Of a stretch of 38,674 nucleotides of DNA, positions 7,990 to 16,002 are shown in pieces (the stretch's first letter is position 1; every line of letters starts with the position of its first letter). The DNA comes from JAWWBN01 sp033720955. Its GTDB lineage: Bacteria > Acidobacteriota > Thermoanaerobaculia > Multivoradales > JAHEKO01. The stretch is from the NCBI GenBank assembly GCA_033720955.1, contig JAWWBN010000007.1:1-38674 (forward strand). Direction: 5' to 3'. The notes below the pieces were generated by a model, which worked only from the letters and a program-made list of their open reading frames with translations, was not told where the DNA came from and did no database searches. The position numbers and the translations under genes are program-made.

Positions 7990-9561
7990 TCAGGGGACCA
8001 CGATGGTGTCGGAGAAGGTGTCGCTGCCGAGGGCGTTCTGAGCCGTGAGCTGGGCGGTGAAGCTCCCCGAGGCGTAGGTGTGCGTCACGGTCAGGGAGGA
8101 GCTGGTGCTGCTGGCGCCGTCGCCGAAGTCCCAGAAGAAGGTCAGCCCGGTGCCGGTGCTCCGGTTGGTGAACGTCACCACCTTGGTGGTGGCGTTGACG
8201 GTGAAGCTGAAGTCGGCCTTGGGCGGCCGGATGATGTCCACGTCCTCCGAAGCCGTGGGGTTGATCCCGCCCGGCGACTGGGCGCTGACGGTCACCGCGT
8301 TGTCGGTCTGGGGCAGCAGATCGGACTCCGAGGCGACCAGGGTGTCGGTCGCCTCGCCGTTGGCGTCGGTCTCGAGCAGCCCGCCGCCCGAGTCGAGCTG
8401 GCCCGCCTCCGCCGAGAAGATCAGCGGCGCCGCGGGGACGGGCACGCCGTCGGAATCGAGCACCAGGGCGCGGAGCTCGGTGGAGCCGCCGGTGCCGGGC
8501 AGGGTGCGCGGGTTGGTCGTCAGGAAGACCTGGGCCGGCTGCCCCGCCGGGTCGTCCGGGGGCCCGATCACCTGGACGGCGTCGGTCACCTCGGCCAGGT
8601 TCAGGGTGCGGGCGCCGACGGTGAACGACTGGCCCGGATCGAAAGTGCCGAGATCGTTGGCGGTCACGGTGAGCACGTCCTGCGCCTCGCCGCGCCGATC
8701 GGTGAGCACCTGGCGGCCGCCGGAGGCCAGCGAGCCCACGTCGGTCGAGAAGATGACCCCCTCGTCCTCCACCCCCTTGCCGTTGTCGTCGGCGACCACG
8801 GCGGTCAGGGTCACCTGGCCTCCGTTCTCGTCCACGGTGGCGGGGCTGACCGCCAGCAGGATCTCGAACGGCACCCCGGCGACCGAGATCTCCTGGTCGG
8901 CGAACAGCAGGGCCCCGCCCGCGGTGGAGACGCTGGCGCTGACGAGAACCGTCGACGAGTCCAGGTCGTCGATGTCGCTCTGGTTGAACGAGAGCCGGTC
9001 CTCGGCCTTGCCCTGCGGGTCGGTCTCCACCACCTCTCCCTGCGAGCGCAGCCGGCCGCCGTCGGTCTCGAAGGTGACCCGGGCCCGGAAGACCGTGTTG
9101 CCGTCTTCGTCCCGCACGGTCGCCACCAGCCGCACCGAGTCGCCGGCGCGCCGGATCCGGGTCGGCGTCGCCTGCAGGGTGATGGAGGACGCCAGCGAGC
9201 CGATCTCCACGTCCACGGTGACCGGCGCCGCGCCCCCGGAGCTGGCGGTGATGGTAGCCACCTCCACCGCGCCGGTTCCCGTGAGGTTCGCCGTCGCCAC
9301 CCCCCGATCGTTGGCGATGATGGTGGTGGCCGAGAGGGTGCCGGCGGTGGTGGAAAGGGTGATCTCGGTCCCCTCGTTCACCGGGTTGCCGTCGGCCTTG
9401 CGGCCGATGATGGTGATCTCGGAGATCCCGAAGATGTCGATCTTGGTGGGATTCGCGCTGATCTGCAGGGTGCCGTCGGAGGGCGCCACCGGCGTCGCCT
9501 TGTCGCAGGTGGCCAGCACGAAGAGCGCCGCGAGGGCGAAAAGATAGCGCGGGATCCGCAT
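7990..9561 (-). CDS. Ig-like (Big_1-type) and PKD repeat lipoprotein
   Basis: A 523-residue exported protein. The N-terminus is a signal peptide ending in LATC (Cys19); Thr before the Cys is an unusual lipobox. About four tandem immunoglobulin-like repeats of the invasin/Big_1 type follow (roughly residues 28-125, 126-235, 236-335, 340-440), each with patterns such as LVATVRDEDGN and LTAVVADDNGK and a closing TDxxGxA turn. A PKD domain closes the protein (FFWDFGDGASS, VTHTYASGSFTAQL). Such folds are surface stalks or adhesin-like modules. ATG at 9561 has its own promoter 12 nt upstream, so it may be a unit separate from the pil operon. Exact role unknown. Confidence 0.82.
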   Translation of the reverse strand: MRIPRYLFALAALFVLATCDKATPVAPSDGTLQISANPTKIDIFGISEITIIGRKADGNPVNEGTEITLSTTAGTLSATTIIANDRGVATANLTGTGAVEVATITASSGGAAPVTVDVEIGSLASSITLQATPTRIRRAGDSVRLVATVRDEDGNTVFRARVTFETDGGRLRSQGEVVETDPQGKAEDRLSFNQSDIDDLDSSTVLVSASVSTAGGALLFADQEISVAGVPFEILLAVSPATVDENGGQVTLTAVVADDNGKGVEDEGVIFSTDVGSLASGGRQVLTDRRGEAQDVLTVTANDLGTFDPGQSFTVGARTLNLAEVTDAVQVIGPPDDPAGQPAQVFLTTNPRTLPGTGGSTELRALVLDSDGVPVPAAPLIFSAEAGQLDSGGGLLETDANGEATDTLVASESDLLPQTDNAVTVSAQSPGGINPTASEDVDIIRPPKADFSFTVNATTKVVTFTNRSTGTGLTFFWDFGDGASSTSSSLTVTHTYASGSFTAQLTAQNALGSDTFSDTIVVP

Positions 9562-9572
9562 GGCTTCCGGTC

Positions 9573-9602
9573 AGTATACGCACGCCGCCGGCCGGCCGTC
9601 TA
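9573..9602 (-). promoter_or_regulatory. Promoter of the 523-aa Ig/PKD lipoprotein gene
   Basis: Minus-strand TAGACG (9597-9602), an 18-bp spacer and TATACT (9573-9578, five of six matches to TATAAT). The ATG at 9561 begins only 11 nt after the -10 box, so the leader would be about 5 nt: a near-leaderless message. The spacing matches other promoters found in this window. Confidence 0.5.
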
Positions 9603-9610
9603 GGCGGCGA

Positions 9611-9633
9611 CCGGGGCTCCGCGCGGGCCCCGG
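9611..9633 (-). terminator. Perfect 7-bp GC hairpin after the 418-aa lipoprotein gene
   Basis: CCGGGGC and GCCCCGG form a perfect 7-bp stem with a 9-nt loop, about 30-50 nt beyond the stop of the PKD/TIG lipoprotein gene on the minus strand. No U-run follows. It sits between that gene and the next promoter, consistent with a terminator or an mRNA end-protecting structure. Confidence 0.35.
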
Positions 9634-9661
9634 AGCGCTCCGTTCGGGGGCCTCCCGTCGA

Positions 9662-10918
9662 TCAGGGCACGCAGGTGGTGCCCGTCGGCGACAGGTAGGT
9701 GAAGCCGGATCCGATCGTCTCGCTGGTGTTGCCCACCTGCACCGTGACCGGCACCGTCAGGTCCAGGGTGCGGATCCCGTCCGCGGTGCCGTCGTCGTCC
9801 GAGTCGCACTCCTCGGTGGGCAGAACCTGCGGCGGCGTCAGGACGGTGATGACGATCGGCCCGGACGTCTGCACGTCCCCCAGCCGGTCGCCGAAGAAGA
9901 CCCGCAGCGGCTCGCCGAAGCCCTGGCCCTCGATGGTCACCAGGGTGCCGCCGGTGGCGGGCCCGGTGGTCGGGGTGATCAGGCGGATGAAGAGGTTCTG
10001 GTTGACGAGGACGGTCTGGTTCGTCTCGGCGTCGAAGCCCTTCTTGCGCACCGTGAGGGTCACCACGTAGGCCCCCTCGCGGGCGTAGGTGTGCTGCGGG
10101 TTCTGCTGGGTGCTCGTGGCGCGGTCGCCAAAGTCCCAGAACCAGCTCGTGGGATCGCCCGTGGAGGTGTCGCGGAACACCACCGTCAGGTCGTCCACCG
10201 TGGCCTCGAAGCTGGCCACCAGCTCGTCCTCCCGGACCGGGACGATCTGGCTGGTGCTGTCGGAGCTCTCCGGCTTGCTGGCCGTCAGGATCACCACGTA
10301 GTCGCCCCCTCCGGGGAAGCGGTGGGTCGGGTTCTCCTCGCGGCTGCGGGTGCCGTCGCCGAACTCCCAGAGGAAGCTGGTGGGGTTGCCCGTGGAGGTG
10401 TTGATGAAGGTGACCTCGAAGTTGTCGTCGGAGTTCTGGAAGCCGAAGGAGGCCACGACCGGCTCGATCGCCTCCACGATGGGCAGGTTCGCCCGCCCCA
10501 CGCTGCCCTCGAGCCGCGCGGTGAGCACCGCGGTGCCCGTCAGGTCGCCCGCGAAGAAGAGGGCTTCGGCGCGGCCGTTGAGCAGGCTCAGCACCAGCGA
10601 GGTGAGCTGGCTGCCCAGGCTGCCGAACTCGCCCAGGTTGGTGGACAGGACGATCGTGGTGCCGTTGGGGGGCGAGGTGCCGTCGCTGACCCGGCGCACC
10701 CGCACCCGCACCGTCACAGGGTCCTCGCTGCCCGCCGGAACCTCCTTCGGGCTCACATTGATCTCGATCGACCAGGCGGCGCTCGGGCTGGGCGGCGGCG
10801 CCGGCGCCGGCTGCTGCGGCGCGGTCGGGGAGTCGGTCGAGCAGCCCAGCGCGAAGGCGAGGATCGCGCAGGCCACGAGGGCCCCGCGCAGTTGACGATT
10901 CTCTCTTGCGATGCTCAT
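9662..10918 (-). CDS. PKD/TIG-domain lipoprotein downstream of pilQ
   Basis: A 418-residue lipoprotein (signal peptide then ALGC, Cys26) with a Pro-rich spacer (about 31-47). An Ig-like beta domain follows (EINVSPKEVPAG... NGTTIVLSTNLGEFG), then two PKD domains, each with the WDFGDG-type core (FLWEFGDGTRS and WFWDFGDRATS, each ending in a THRFP/QHTYA turn), then a C-terminal IPT/TIG domain starting ITPTTGPATGGTLVTI. The TIG domain is interrupted by a DSDDDGTADG segment like a calcium-binding thrombospondin-3 repeat. The gene starts 14 nt after the preceding lipoprotein stop, which starts 14 nt after pilQ, so it belongs to the pil transcript. A pilus-associated or surface role is inferred from context only. 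Confidence 0.83.
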   Translation of the reverse strand: MSIARENRQLRGALVACAILAFALGCSTDSPTAPQQPAPAPPPSPSAAWSIEINVSPKEVPAGSEDPVTVRVRVRRVSDGTSPPNGTTIVLSTNLGEFGSLGSQLTSLVLSLLNGRAEALFFAGDLTGTAVLTARLEGSVGRANLPIVEAIEPVVASFGFQNSDDNFEVTFINTSTGNPTSFLWEFGDGTRSREENPTHRFPGGGDYVVILTASKPESSDSTSQIVPVREDELVASFEATVDDLTVVFRDTSTGDPTSWFWDFGDRATSTQQNPQHTYAREGAYVVTLTVRKKGFDAETNQTVLVNQNLFIRLITPTTGPATGGTLVTIEGQGFGEPLRVFFGDRLGDVQTSGPIVITVLTPPQVLPTEECDSDDDGTADGIRTLDLTVPVTVQVGNTSETIGSGFTYLSPTGTTCVP

Positions 10919-10932
10919 CGGTCCCCCTCCAC

Positions 10933-11484
10933 TCAGGGCACGAACTCGACTTTGAAGTTGGCGAAGTTGGACTGGACCGGGTCGCCCGAGATGGTGCGCC
11001 CGAAGAACCGCAACCGGAAGTTGATCGAGACGAGCTGGTCGCCGGTCTCCTTGTCGAAGCCGCCGTTCTGGAAGAAGAGGTCGGACAGCGGCGGCTGGTT
11101 GAACTGGTCGGCGCCCATCACGGGCAGGTTGTCCACGGTGAAGGTGCCGTTGACGGGCGCCACACCGAAGAGACCGGCGACGAGCGGCACCGGGACCCGC
11201 GAGCCGCGGTCGGCGCGGGTGTAGGTCACCTCGTACGAGTGGATCTCGACGTTCATCAGGGGGCTGACGGCGCCGGTGGGGTCGAGGGCGAGGTTGTCCA
11301 CGGTGATCTGGTCCACCTGCACCAGGCCGTTGGCGCCGTTGACGCCGACGCGCAGCGGCAGGCCGTTGAAGTCGCTGATCGACAGCGTCACGCCGCCCGA
11401 GTCCGTGCGGTCGGTGCGGCTCTCGCAGGCCCCCAGCAGGACCACCAGCGTCAGCAGCGTCAGAAGACGGGCTCGTTTCCGCAT
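10933..11484 (-). CDS. Beta-rich lipoprotein immediately downstream of pilQ
   Basis: A 183-residue protein with a signal peptide and a clear lipobox LGAC (Cys20). The rest is alternating hydrophobic/polar sequence suggesting a beta-sandwich (VTLSISDFNGLPLRV, VQVDQITVDNLAL, VSINFRLRFFG), with no recognised catalytic motif and no Cys after the lipidated one. I do not recognise the family. It begins 14 nt after the pilQ stop and ends 14 nt before the PKD/TIG lipoprotein. The position is where a secretin-assisting lipoprotein might be expected, but it lacks the TPR repeats of PilF/Tgl-type pilotins. Function unknown. Confidence 0.75.
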   Translation of the reverse strand: MRKRARLLTLLTLVVLLGACESRTDRTDSGGVTLSISDFNGLPLRVGVNGANGLVQVDQITVDNLALDPTGAVSPLMNVEIHSYEVTYTRADRGSRVPVPLVAGLFGVAPVNGTFTVDNLPVMGADQFNQPPLSDLFFQNGGFDKETGDQLVSINFRLRFFGRTISGDPVQSNFANFKVEFVP

Positions 11485-11498
11485 AGTCGGCTCTCCGT

Positions 11499-14228
11499 CT
11501 ACAGCTTCACCACCCGTGGGGTGATGAAGATCAGCAGTTCCTCGTTCTCGTCGGTGCGGCGCTTGTTCTTGAACAGGTGCTTCAGGATCGGCACGTTGGC
11601 CAGGCCGGGGACGCGGTCCTCGCCCTGGTCGCTGGTCACCTCGTAGATGCCGCCGATAACCGAGGTGCCGCCGTCGCGCACGATGACCCGGGTGCGGGCG
11701 TCCTTGGTGGCGATGGGCGCGTTCTGCGCCCCCACCACGGCGAAGGCGAGCTGCGGCTCGCGCTTCTGGATGTCGATGTCCATCAGCACCGTCCCGGCCG
11801 CGGTGACGTGCGGGGTCACCTCCAGCCGCAGGGTGGCGTTGACGAACTGGACGCTGACGGTGTTGTTGGCGATGGTCTGGATGGGGATCTGGAGCCCGCT
11901 CTGGATGGTCGCGCGCTCGTTGTTGAGGGTGGTGATCTTGGGCGCCGAGAGGATGTTGATGAGGCCCTCGTTCTCGGCCGCCTGCAGCACCGCGTCCAGC
12001 CGGAAGGTGTTCAGCACGTTGCCCAGCGAGATGTCCAGGATGCCGTTGCTGGCGCCGGTGAGGAGGTTGACGCCCCCCCTGACGTCGGCGTTATTGGGGA
12101 AGATCAGCCCGGTGTCGTTGCCGCGGCTGGCGTCGGCGATGGCCTCGAAGCCCCAGTCCACGCCCAGGGTGCGGGTGAACCGCTTGGTGGTCTCGATGAT
12201 CCGGGCCTCGATGGTGACCTGGGGCTCGGGGATGTCCAGGCTCTCGATGACCGCGATGACCGTGTCGATGACCCCCGGGAGCTCCTTGATGATCAGGGTG
12301 TTGGTGCGGCTGTCCACGATCACCGAGCCGCGGGCGGAGAGGATGCTGGCGCTGCCGCCGCTGGCCAGGACGCCGGCGACGTCCTCGGCGGAGGCGTAGC
12401 TGACCCGCCGGATGATGGTCCTGAGCGGCACGGAGAGGGCCTGCGCGGCGAGCAGCCGCTGCTCCTCCTCCGCCTCCGCGCGCAGCACCGAGACCGGCGC
12501 GATGCGCATGATGTTGCCCTCGAGCTCGTAGCCGAGGTTGTTGATCTTGAGAATCTGGTCGAGAGCCTGGTCCCAGGGCACCTGGTTGAGCTCCACGGTG
12601 ACGCTGCCGGAGACCCCGGGCTGGACGACGACGTTGAGGCCGCTGATCTGCGCGAAGGAGCGCAGGACGTCCTTGATGTCGGCGTCCTTCAGGGTCATGG
12701 TCATCGGCTCGCCGCGCCATCTCTGGGTGGCGCCCACCGGCCCGGGCGCGAAGCCCCCGGGGCCGCTCGGCGGCTCCGCGGCGGGCTCCCGGTTCAGCAC
12801 CGTGGCCTGGTAGGTCGGGATGGTCTCCCGGGGGGGTGGGGGCGGCTCCGCCGGAGGCGGCTCCCAGGACGGCTCGACCCGCTGCGAGGCCTCCGCGGGG
12901 GCGGCGCCGACGTCGACCGTCTCCGGCTCGGGCTCGGGCTCGGGCTCCCGCATGGGCTCCGGCTCCGGCGCCTGCGCCGGCTCCGGCTCCGGCTCGGGGA
13001 TCGGCTCGGGCTCCGGACCGGGCTCGGGCAGCGGCTCCGGCTCGGGGGTCATCTCGGCCACCATCGGCTCGGCCGGCGTCGCCTCCGCGTCCATCATCGG
13101 CTCGGCCGGCATCGCCTCCTCGGTGGCCATCGGCTCGGCCGGCGCATCGCTCTCGGCGGCAGCCGCCACCAGCTCCGGCTCGACCTCCGACTCCTCCATG
13201 GGCTCCGGCTCGGTGGCCGCGGCCGGCGCCTCGGCGATCTCGGGCTGCGGCGCCGGGCCGCCGTGCGGGAACGTGATCTTGAGCCCCTCCGAGGTGGGCT
13301 CGACCTCGGGCACGGCCTCGTCGCGCAGGTCCACGACCACCCTGGAGACCAGCTCGGGCCGCGACTTGAACTGCGCCACCCGCACCCGCTCGACCGCACC
13401 GGCGGCCACGGGCACGGTCGAGACCGGCGCGGTCTTGACCACTCCGTTCAGATCCACCACGAAGCGGGGCGGATCCTGGAGTCCGAAAGTGGAGTAGTAG
13501 AACTCGCCGTCGCCGATGACCCAGACCACCGTCGAGCTCGACTCGGCCGACACCTCGACGCCCTGGAGCTGGGTCGCCGGCACACCCTCCGGCGGAAGTC
13601 CGGGCTGCGGCTGGTCCGGGGTGCCGGTCTGGGCGGAGAGGTCGAGCTCGGGAAGCGCCGTCGGGGCGTTGGAGGCCACCTTGGTGACGGCCATCGGCTC
13701 TTCCGGCACGAGCAGGCTGGAGGTCTCGAAACGCGGCACCGCCGGGGCATCGATGGGGAGCAGGTCCACGCGCAGAACGTCACCGGTCGCCTCCACCGAG
13801 TGCTCGGCCGGCTCGCCGGTGCGAACCAGCAGGCGGGTCAGCGGCCGGTCTCCGCCGTCCGCCACCTGGATCCGAGCCGACTCCACCAGCCCGCCCCGGA
13901 GGTCGAGACCGGCGAGCCGCGCCACGGGCAGGCTGTTCGGCATCTCCACCACGAGGTGGCCATCGGCGTCGCGGTAGCTCGTCCACACCAGCGGTCCCGA
14001 GGTGGCCACCTCGATGCGGACCCCACCGGCTCGATCCCGGAGCTCGACAGAGCGGACCTCGAGGGGCGCCGCCCCCTTCCCGGAGGCCAGGGGCAGCGAG
14101 GTCTCGACGCTCTCCTCCGGCGCCGGCAGCGCCGCCACCCCACCGGCCAGGGCCGATGTGAGGACCACTCCCAGAGCCACCAGGCTCCACCTGCGCCCTG
14201 CTCCCACCGATCTTCCGTTCTGGCTCAT
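11499..14228 (-). CDS. pilQ: Type IV pilus outer-membrane secretin PilQ
   Basis: A 909-residue secretin that forms the outer-membrane pore for the pilus. After a signal peptide (about 1-33) come two AMIN domains (about 50-155 and 215-320, peptidoglycan-binding in this family), a long Pro/Glu/Ala-rich linker (about 322-504), the N0/STN domain (MTLKDADIKDVLRSFAQISG), an N1 domain with SVIVDSRTNTLII, and the secretin domain (VTIEARIIETTKRF to LLIFITPRVVKL). The secretin core VPGLANVPILKHLFKNK is typical. ATG at 14228 is chosen because GGGAGG lies at Shine-Dalgarno distance and the signal peptide follows. Length exceeds the usual 700-770 because of the linker. It is last of pilMNOPQ. Confidence 0.96.
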   Translation of the reverse strand: MSQNGRSVGAGRRWSLVALGVVLTSALAGGVAALPAPEESVETSLPLASGKGAAPLEVRSVELRDRAGGVRIEVATSGPLVWTSYRDADGHLVVEMPNSLPVARLAGLDLRGGLVESARIQVADGGDRPLTRLLVRTGEPAEHSVEATGDVLRVDLLPIDAPAVPRFETSSLLVPEEPMAVTKVASNAPTALPELDLSAQTGTPDQPQPGLPPEGVPATQLQGVEVSAESSSTVVWVIGDGEFYYSTFGLQDPPRFVVDLNGVVKTAPVSTVPVAAGAVERVRVAQFKSRPELVSRVVVDLRDEAVPEVEPTSEGLKITFPHGGPAPQPEIAEAPAAATEPEPMEESEVEPELVAAAAESDAPAEPMATEEAMPAEPMMDAEATPAEPMVAEMTPEPEPLPEPGPEPEPIPEPEPEPAQAPEPEPMREPEPEPEPETVDVGAAPAEASQRVEPSWEPPPAEPPPPPRETIPTYQATVLNREPAAEPPSGPGGFAPGPVGATQRWRGEPMTMTLKDADIKDVLRSFAQISGLNVVVQPGVSGSVTVELNQVPWDQALDQILKINNLGYELEGNIMRIAPVSVLRAEAEEEQRLLAAQALSVPLRTIIRRVSYASAEDVAGVLASGGSASILSARGSVIVDSRTNTLIIKELPGVIDTVIAVIESLDIPEPQVTIEARIIETTKRFTRTLGVDWGFEAIADASRGNDTGLIFPNNADVRGGVNLLTGASNGILDISLGNVLNTFRLDAVLQAAENEGLINILSAPKITTLNNERATIQSGLQIPIQTIANNTVSVQFVNATLRLEVTPHVTAAGTVLMDIDIQKREPQLAFAVVGAQNAPIATKDARTRVIVRDGGTSVIGGIYEVTSDQGEDRVPGLANVPILKHLFKNKRRTDENEELLIFITPRVVKL
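12921..13050. repeat. Low-complexity GGCTCC/GGCTCG repeat tract inside pilQ
   Basis: The plus strand here is an irregular array of 6-mers related to GGCTCC and GGCTCG. On the coding strand it encodes runs of Glu-Pro in the PilQ linker. Such tracts can expand or contract by replication slippage in steps of six bases, keeping the frame. Confidence 0.8.
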
Positions 14229-14274
14229 CGGGTACGCCTCCCTGCCACCGACTCCGGACACCGGGACGGCCACT

Positions 14275-14811
14275 TCATCGGTTCAACTGCTTTCTCACGG
14301 TCTGGAACGGCTTGAGCGCCGTCGGATCGTCCACGATCTGGCGGAAGACGATCTCGTCCAGCTCGATGCTCACCACGTCGCCGTCGAAGAGCTGGTCGCC
14401 CTCGCGCAGCAGGTAGCTCTCGGACTTGTCGGCGGCGCGGACCTGGGCCACGGGCCCCTCGGGGGTCACGAAGACCCCGGTCAGGTCGATGTCGTCGATC
14501 AGGAGGCCGGGGACCCCCTCCGGCCGCGGACCGGAGGGCCGCGCCTGGGTGCGCGCCGCCAGCAGCGACCGGAACGGGTCCCTGCGATCGCCGGGGTCGT
14601 AGAAGTAGCCCTCGCCCGAAAGCATCGCCTCCTCCTGGGCCAGGATCTCCTCGACCGACTCCACCCGACCCTCGCGCGAATCGTCCACGGGCTCGGGTTC
14701 CTGGCCGCGGGTGCCGGGCGGGGCCGCCAGCAGCAGCAGCGCCAGGAGGGCGACGAGACCCGGGCCCGAGCGGCGGGCGACGCGCGATCCCCTGACGACG
14801 CCGGCGCGCAT
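14275..14811 (-). CDS. pilP: Type IV pilus alignment protein PilP
   Basis: A 178-residue protein: a hydrophobic N-terminal export segment (about 17-36), a short polar region, and a C-terminal beta-domain with DPFRSLL and LLIDDIDLTGVFVTPEGPVAQVR then GDQLFDGDVVSI, as in PilP. PilP links the PilN-PilO dimer to the PilQ secretin in the periplasm. In well-studied species PilP is an inner-membrane lipoprotein; this one contains no cysteine, so it would have a cleaved signal or an uncleaved anchor. ATG at 14809-14811 overlaps the pilO stop as TGATG. The gene ends 46 nt before pilQ. Confidence 0.9.
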   Translation of the reverse strand: MRAGVVRGSRVARRSGPGLVALLALLLLAAPPGTRGQEPEPVDDSREGRVESVEEILAQEEAMLSGEGYFYDPGDRRDPFRSLLAARTQARPSGPRPEGVPGLLIDDIDLTGVFVTPEGPVAQVRAADKSESYLLREGDQLFDGDVVSIELDEIVFRQIVDDPTALKPFQTVRKQLNR

Positions 14812-15377
14812 CACTCCGCGTCCCGGTAGACGAAGGTCTTGGCCTGGAAGGTCGCCGACAGGGTGTGCGGCGAGCCGTCGTTGGTGGCGCTGACCCTCAG
14901 GTTCTCGATGTTGATGATGCGCGAGAAGCGCCCCACCCGGTCGAAGAAGAGGGCGAGGTTGTGGTACCCGCCCCTCAGACTGATGTCGATCGGCCATTCG
15001 CTGAAGAAGTCCTTCGGAACCTCGCCGCCCGGGGTGAACCGCAGCAGCTCGAAGTCGCCCTGCTCCGTGAGATCGCGCACCCGGCGCAGCAGCTCCGGGG
15101 TGTTGCGGCGGGAGGGCAGGATGCGCAGCAGCCTGTCCAGCTCGAGCTCCAACCGCCGCACCTCCTCGCGGAACCTCGGAAGCTGGACCTTGGCGGCGCG
15201 GCCCTCCTGGATCTTGGCCTGCAGCCCCGCGAGCTGCGATTCCTGGGCCGCCAGGGTCTGCTGCTTCGGCTTGAGCAGCCAGACGTGGGCGCCGTAGTAG
15301 AGGGCGAACGCCACGAAGAGGCCGGCGATCAGGCCGTAGTACCAGGGCTTGCCTTCCAGACCGGTTTGAATCGCCAC
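14811..15377 (-). CDS. pilO: Type IV pilus inner-membrane alignment protein PilO
   Basis: A 188-residue bitopic protein: a membrane segment near residues 14-36 (YYGLIAGLFVAFALYY), a coiled-coil-prone stretch (about 40-90, with EEVRRLELELDRLLRILP) and a ferredoxin-like periplasmic domain (FTPGGEVPKDFFSEWPIDI, GGYHNLALFFDRVGRFSRII). PilO pairs with PilN and positions PilP. The start is GTG at 15377, 24 nt after the pilN stop, with only a weak ribosome site. Length and domain order are normal. Confidence 0.93.
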   Translation of the reverse strand: MAIQTGLEGKPWYYGLIAGLFVAFALYYGAHVWLLKPKQQTLAAQESQLAGLQAKIQEGRAAKVQLPRFREEVRRLELELDRLLRILPSRRNTPELLRRVRDLTEQGDFELLRFTPGGEVPKDFFSEWPIDISLRGGYHNLALFFDRVGRFSRIINIENLRVSATNDGSPHTLSATFQAKTFVYRDAE

Positions 15378-15401
15378 GGTTCTCGCGCGCCTCCGACCCG
15401 C

Positions 15402-15998
15402 CTAGCCGCCCGCCACCACGGCGGTCTCCTCGACCGGCTGCGGCCGAGCCAGTGTGAAGGGGAACTCGATCGCGAAGGTGTAGACGGCGCCCCTCTGGGT
15501 CGTGTCCTTCAGCACCGGCTCGCCGAACTCCGGCACCTTGTCGAGATTCTCGATGAAGTTGGCCACCGCGTTGGTGTTGAAGGCCTCACCCGTGATGTTG
15601 ATGCGGTCGCCGGCGACGTCCATCCGGGTGAGCCAGAGGAGCTGCGGCAGCGCCCGCGACACCTCGTCCATCAGCCGCACCGGGCCGCGCTGGCTGGCCT
15701 TGAGATCGCCGATGATCTGCACCTTGCGCTCGAGCTCCGCCTTCTTCGCCTTGAACTCCTCGACCTCCTGGATGATCGGCGCCAGCTCGTCGACCTCGCG
15801 CTGTGCCTCGGCCACCTCCGCCGTCTTGCGCTGCACCGCGCGGCCCAGCAGGAAGTTGTGACCCAGCGCCGCGACCAGGGCGAGCGCCGACAGCCCCAGG
15901 AGCAGGACGCTGCCGAGCTCGTACCGCCCCGGCTCGGTGAACGCGGGCCGCGCGGCGACCGGGCGGCGGCCTTCCGAGATGAGATTGATGCGGATCAC
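15402..15998 (-). CDS. pilN: Type IV pilus inner-membrane protein PilN
   Basis: A 198-residue protein with the short cytoplasmic INLISEG-type tail that docks into PilM (here MIRINLISEG), one membrane segment (about 29-50), a coiled coil (about 55-95) and a periplasmic domain (about 105-195). The GTG at 15998 lies 4 nt after the pilM stop, so the two are translated together. It forms the PilN-PilO heterodimer of the alignment complex. Nothing is missing compared with the family. Confidence 0.94.
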   Translation of the reverse strand: MIRINLISEGRRPVAARPAFTEPGRYELGSVLLLGLSALALVAALGHNFLLGRAVQRKTAEVAEAQREVDELAPIIQEVEEFKAKKAELERKVQIIGDLKASQRGPVRLMDEVSRALPQLLWLTRMDVAGDRINITGEAFNTNAVANFIENLDKVPEFGEPVLKDTTQRGAVYTFAIEFPFTLARPQPVEETAVVAGG

Positions 15999-16002
15999 GG
16001 CT

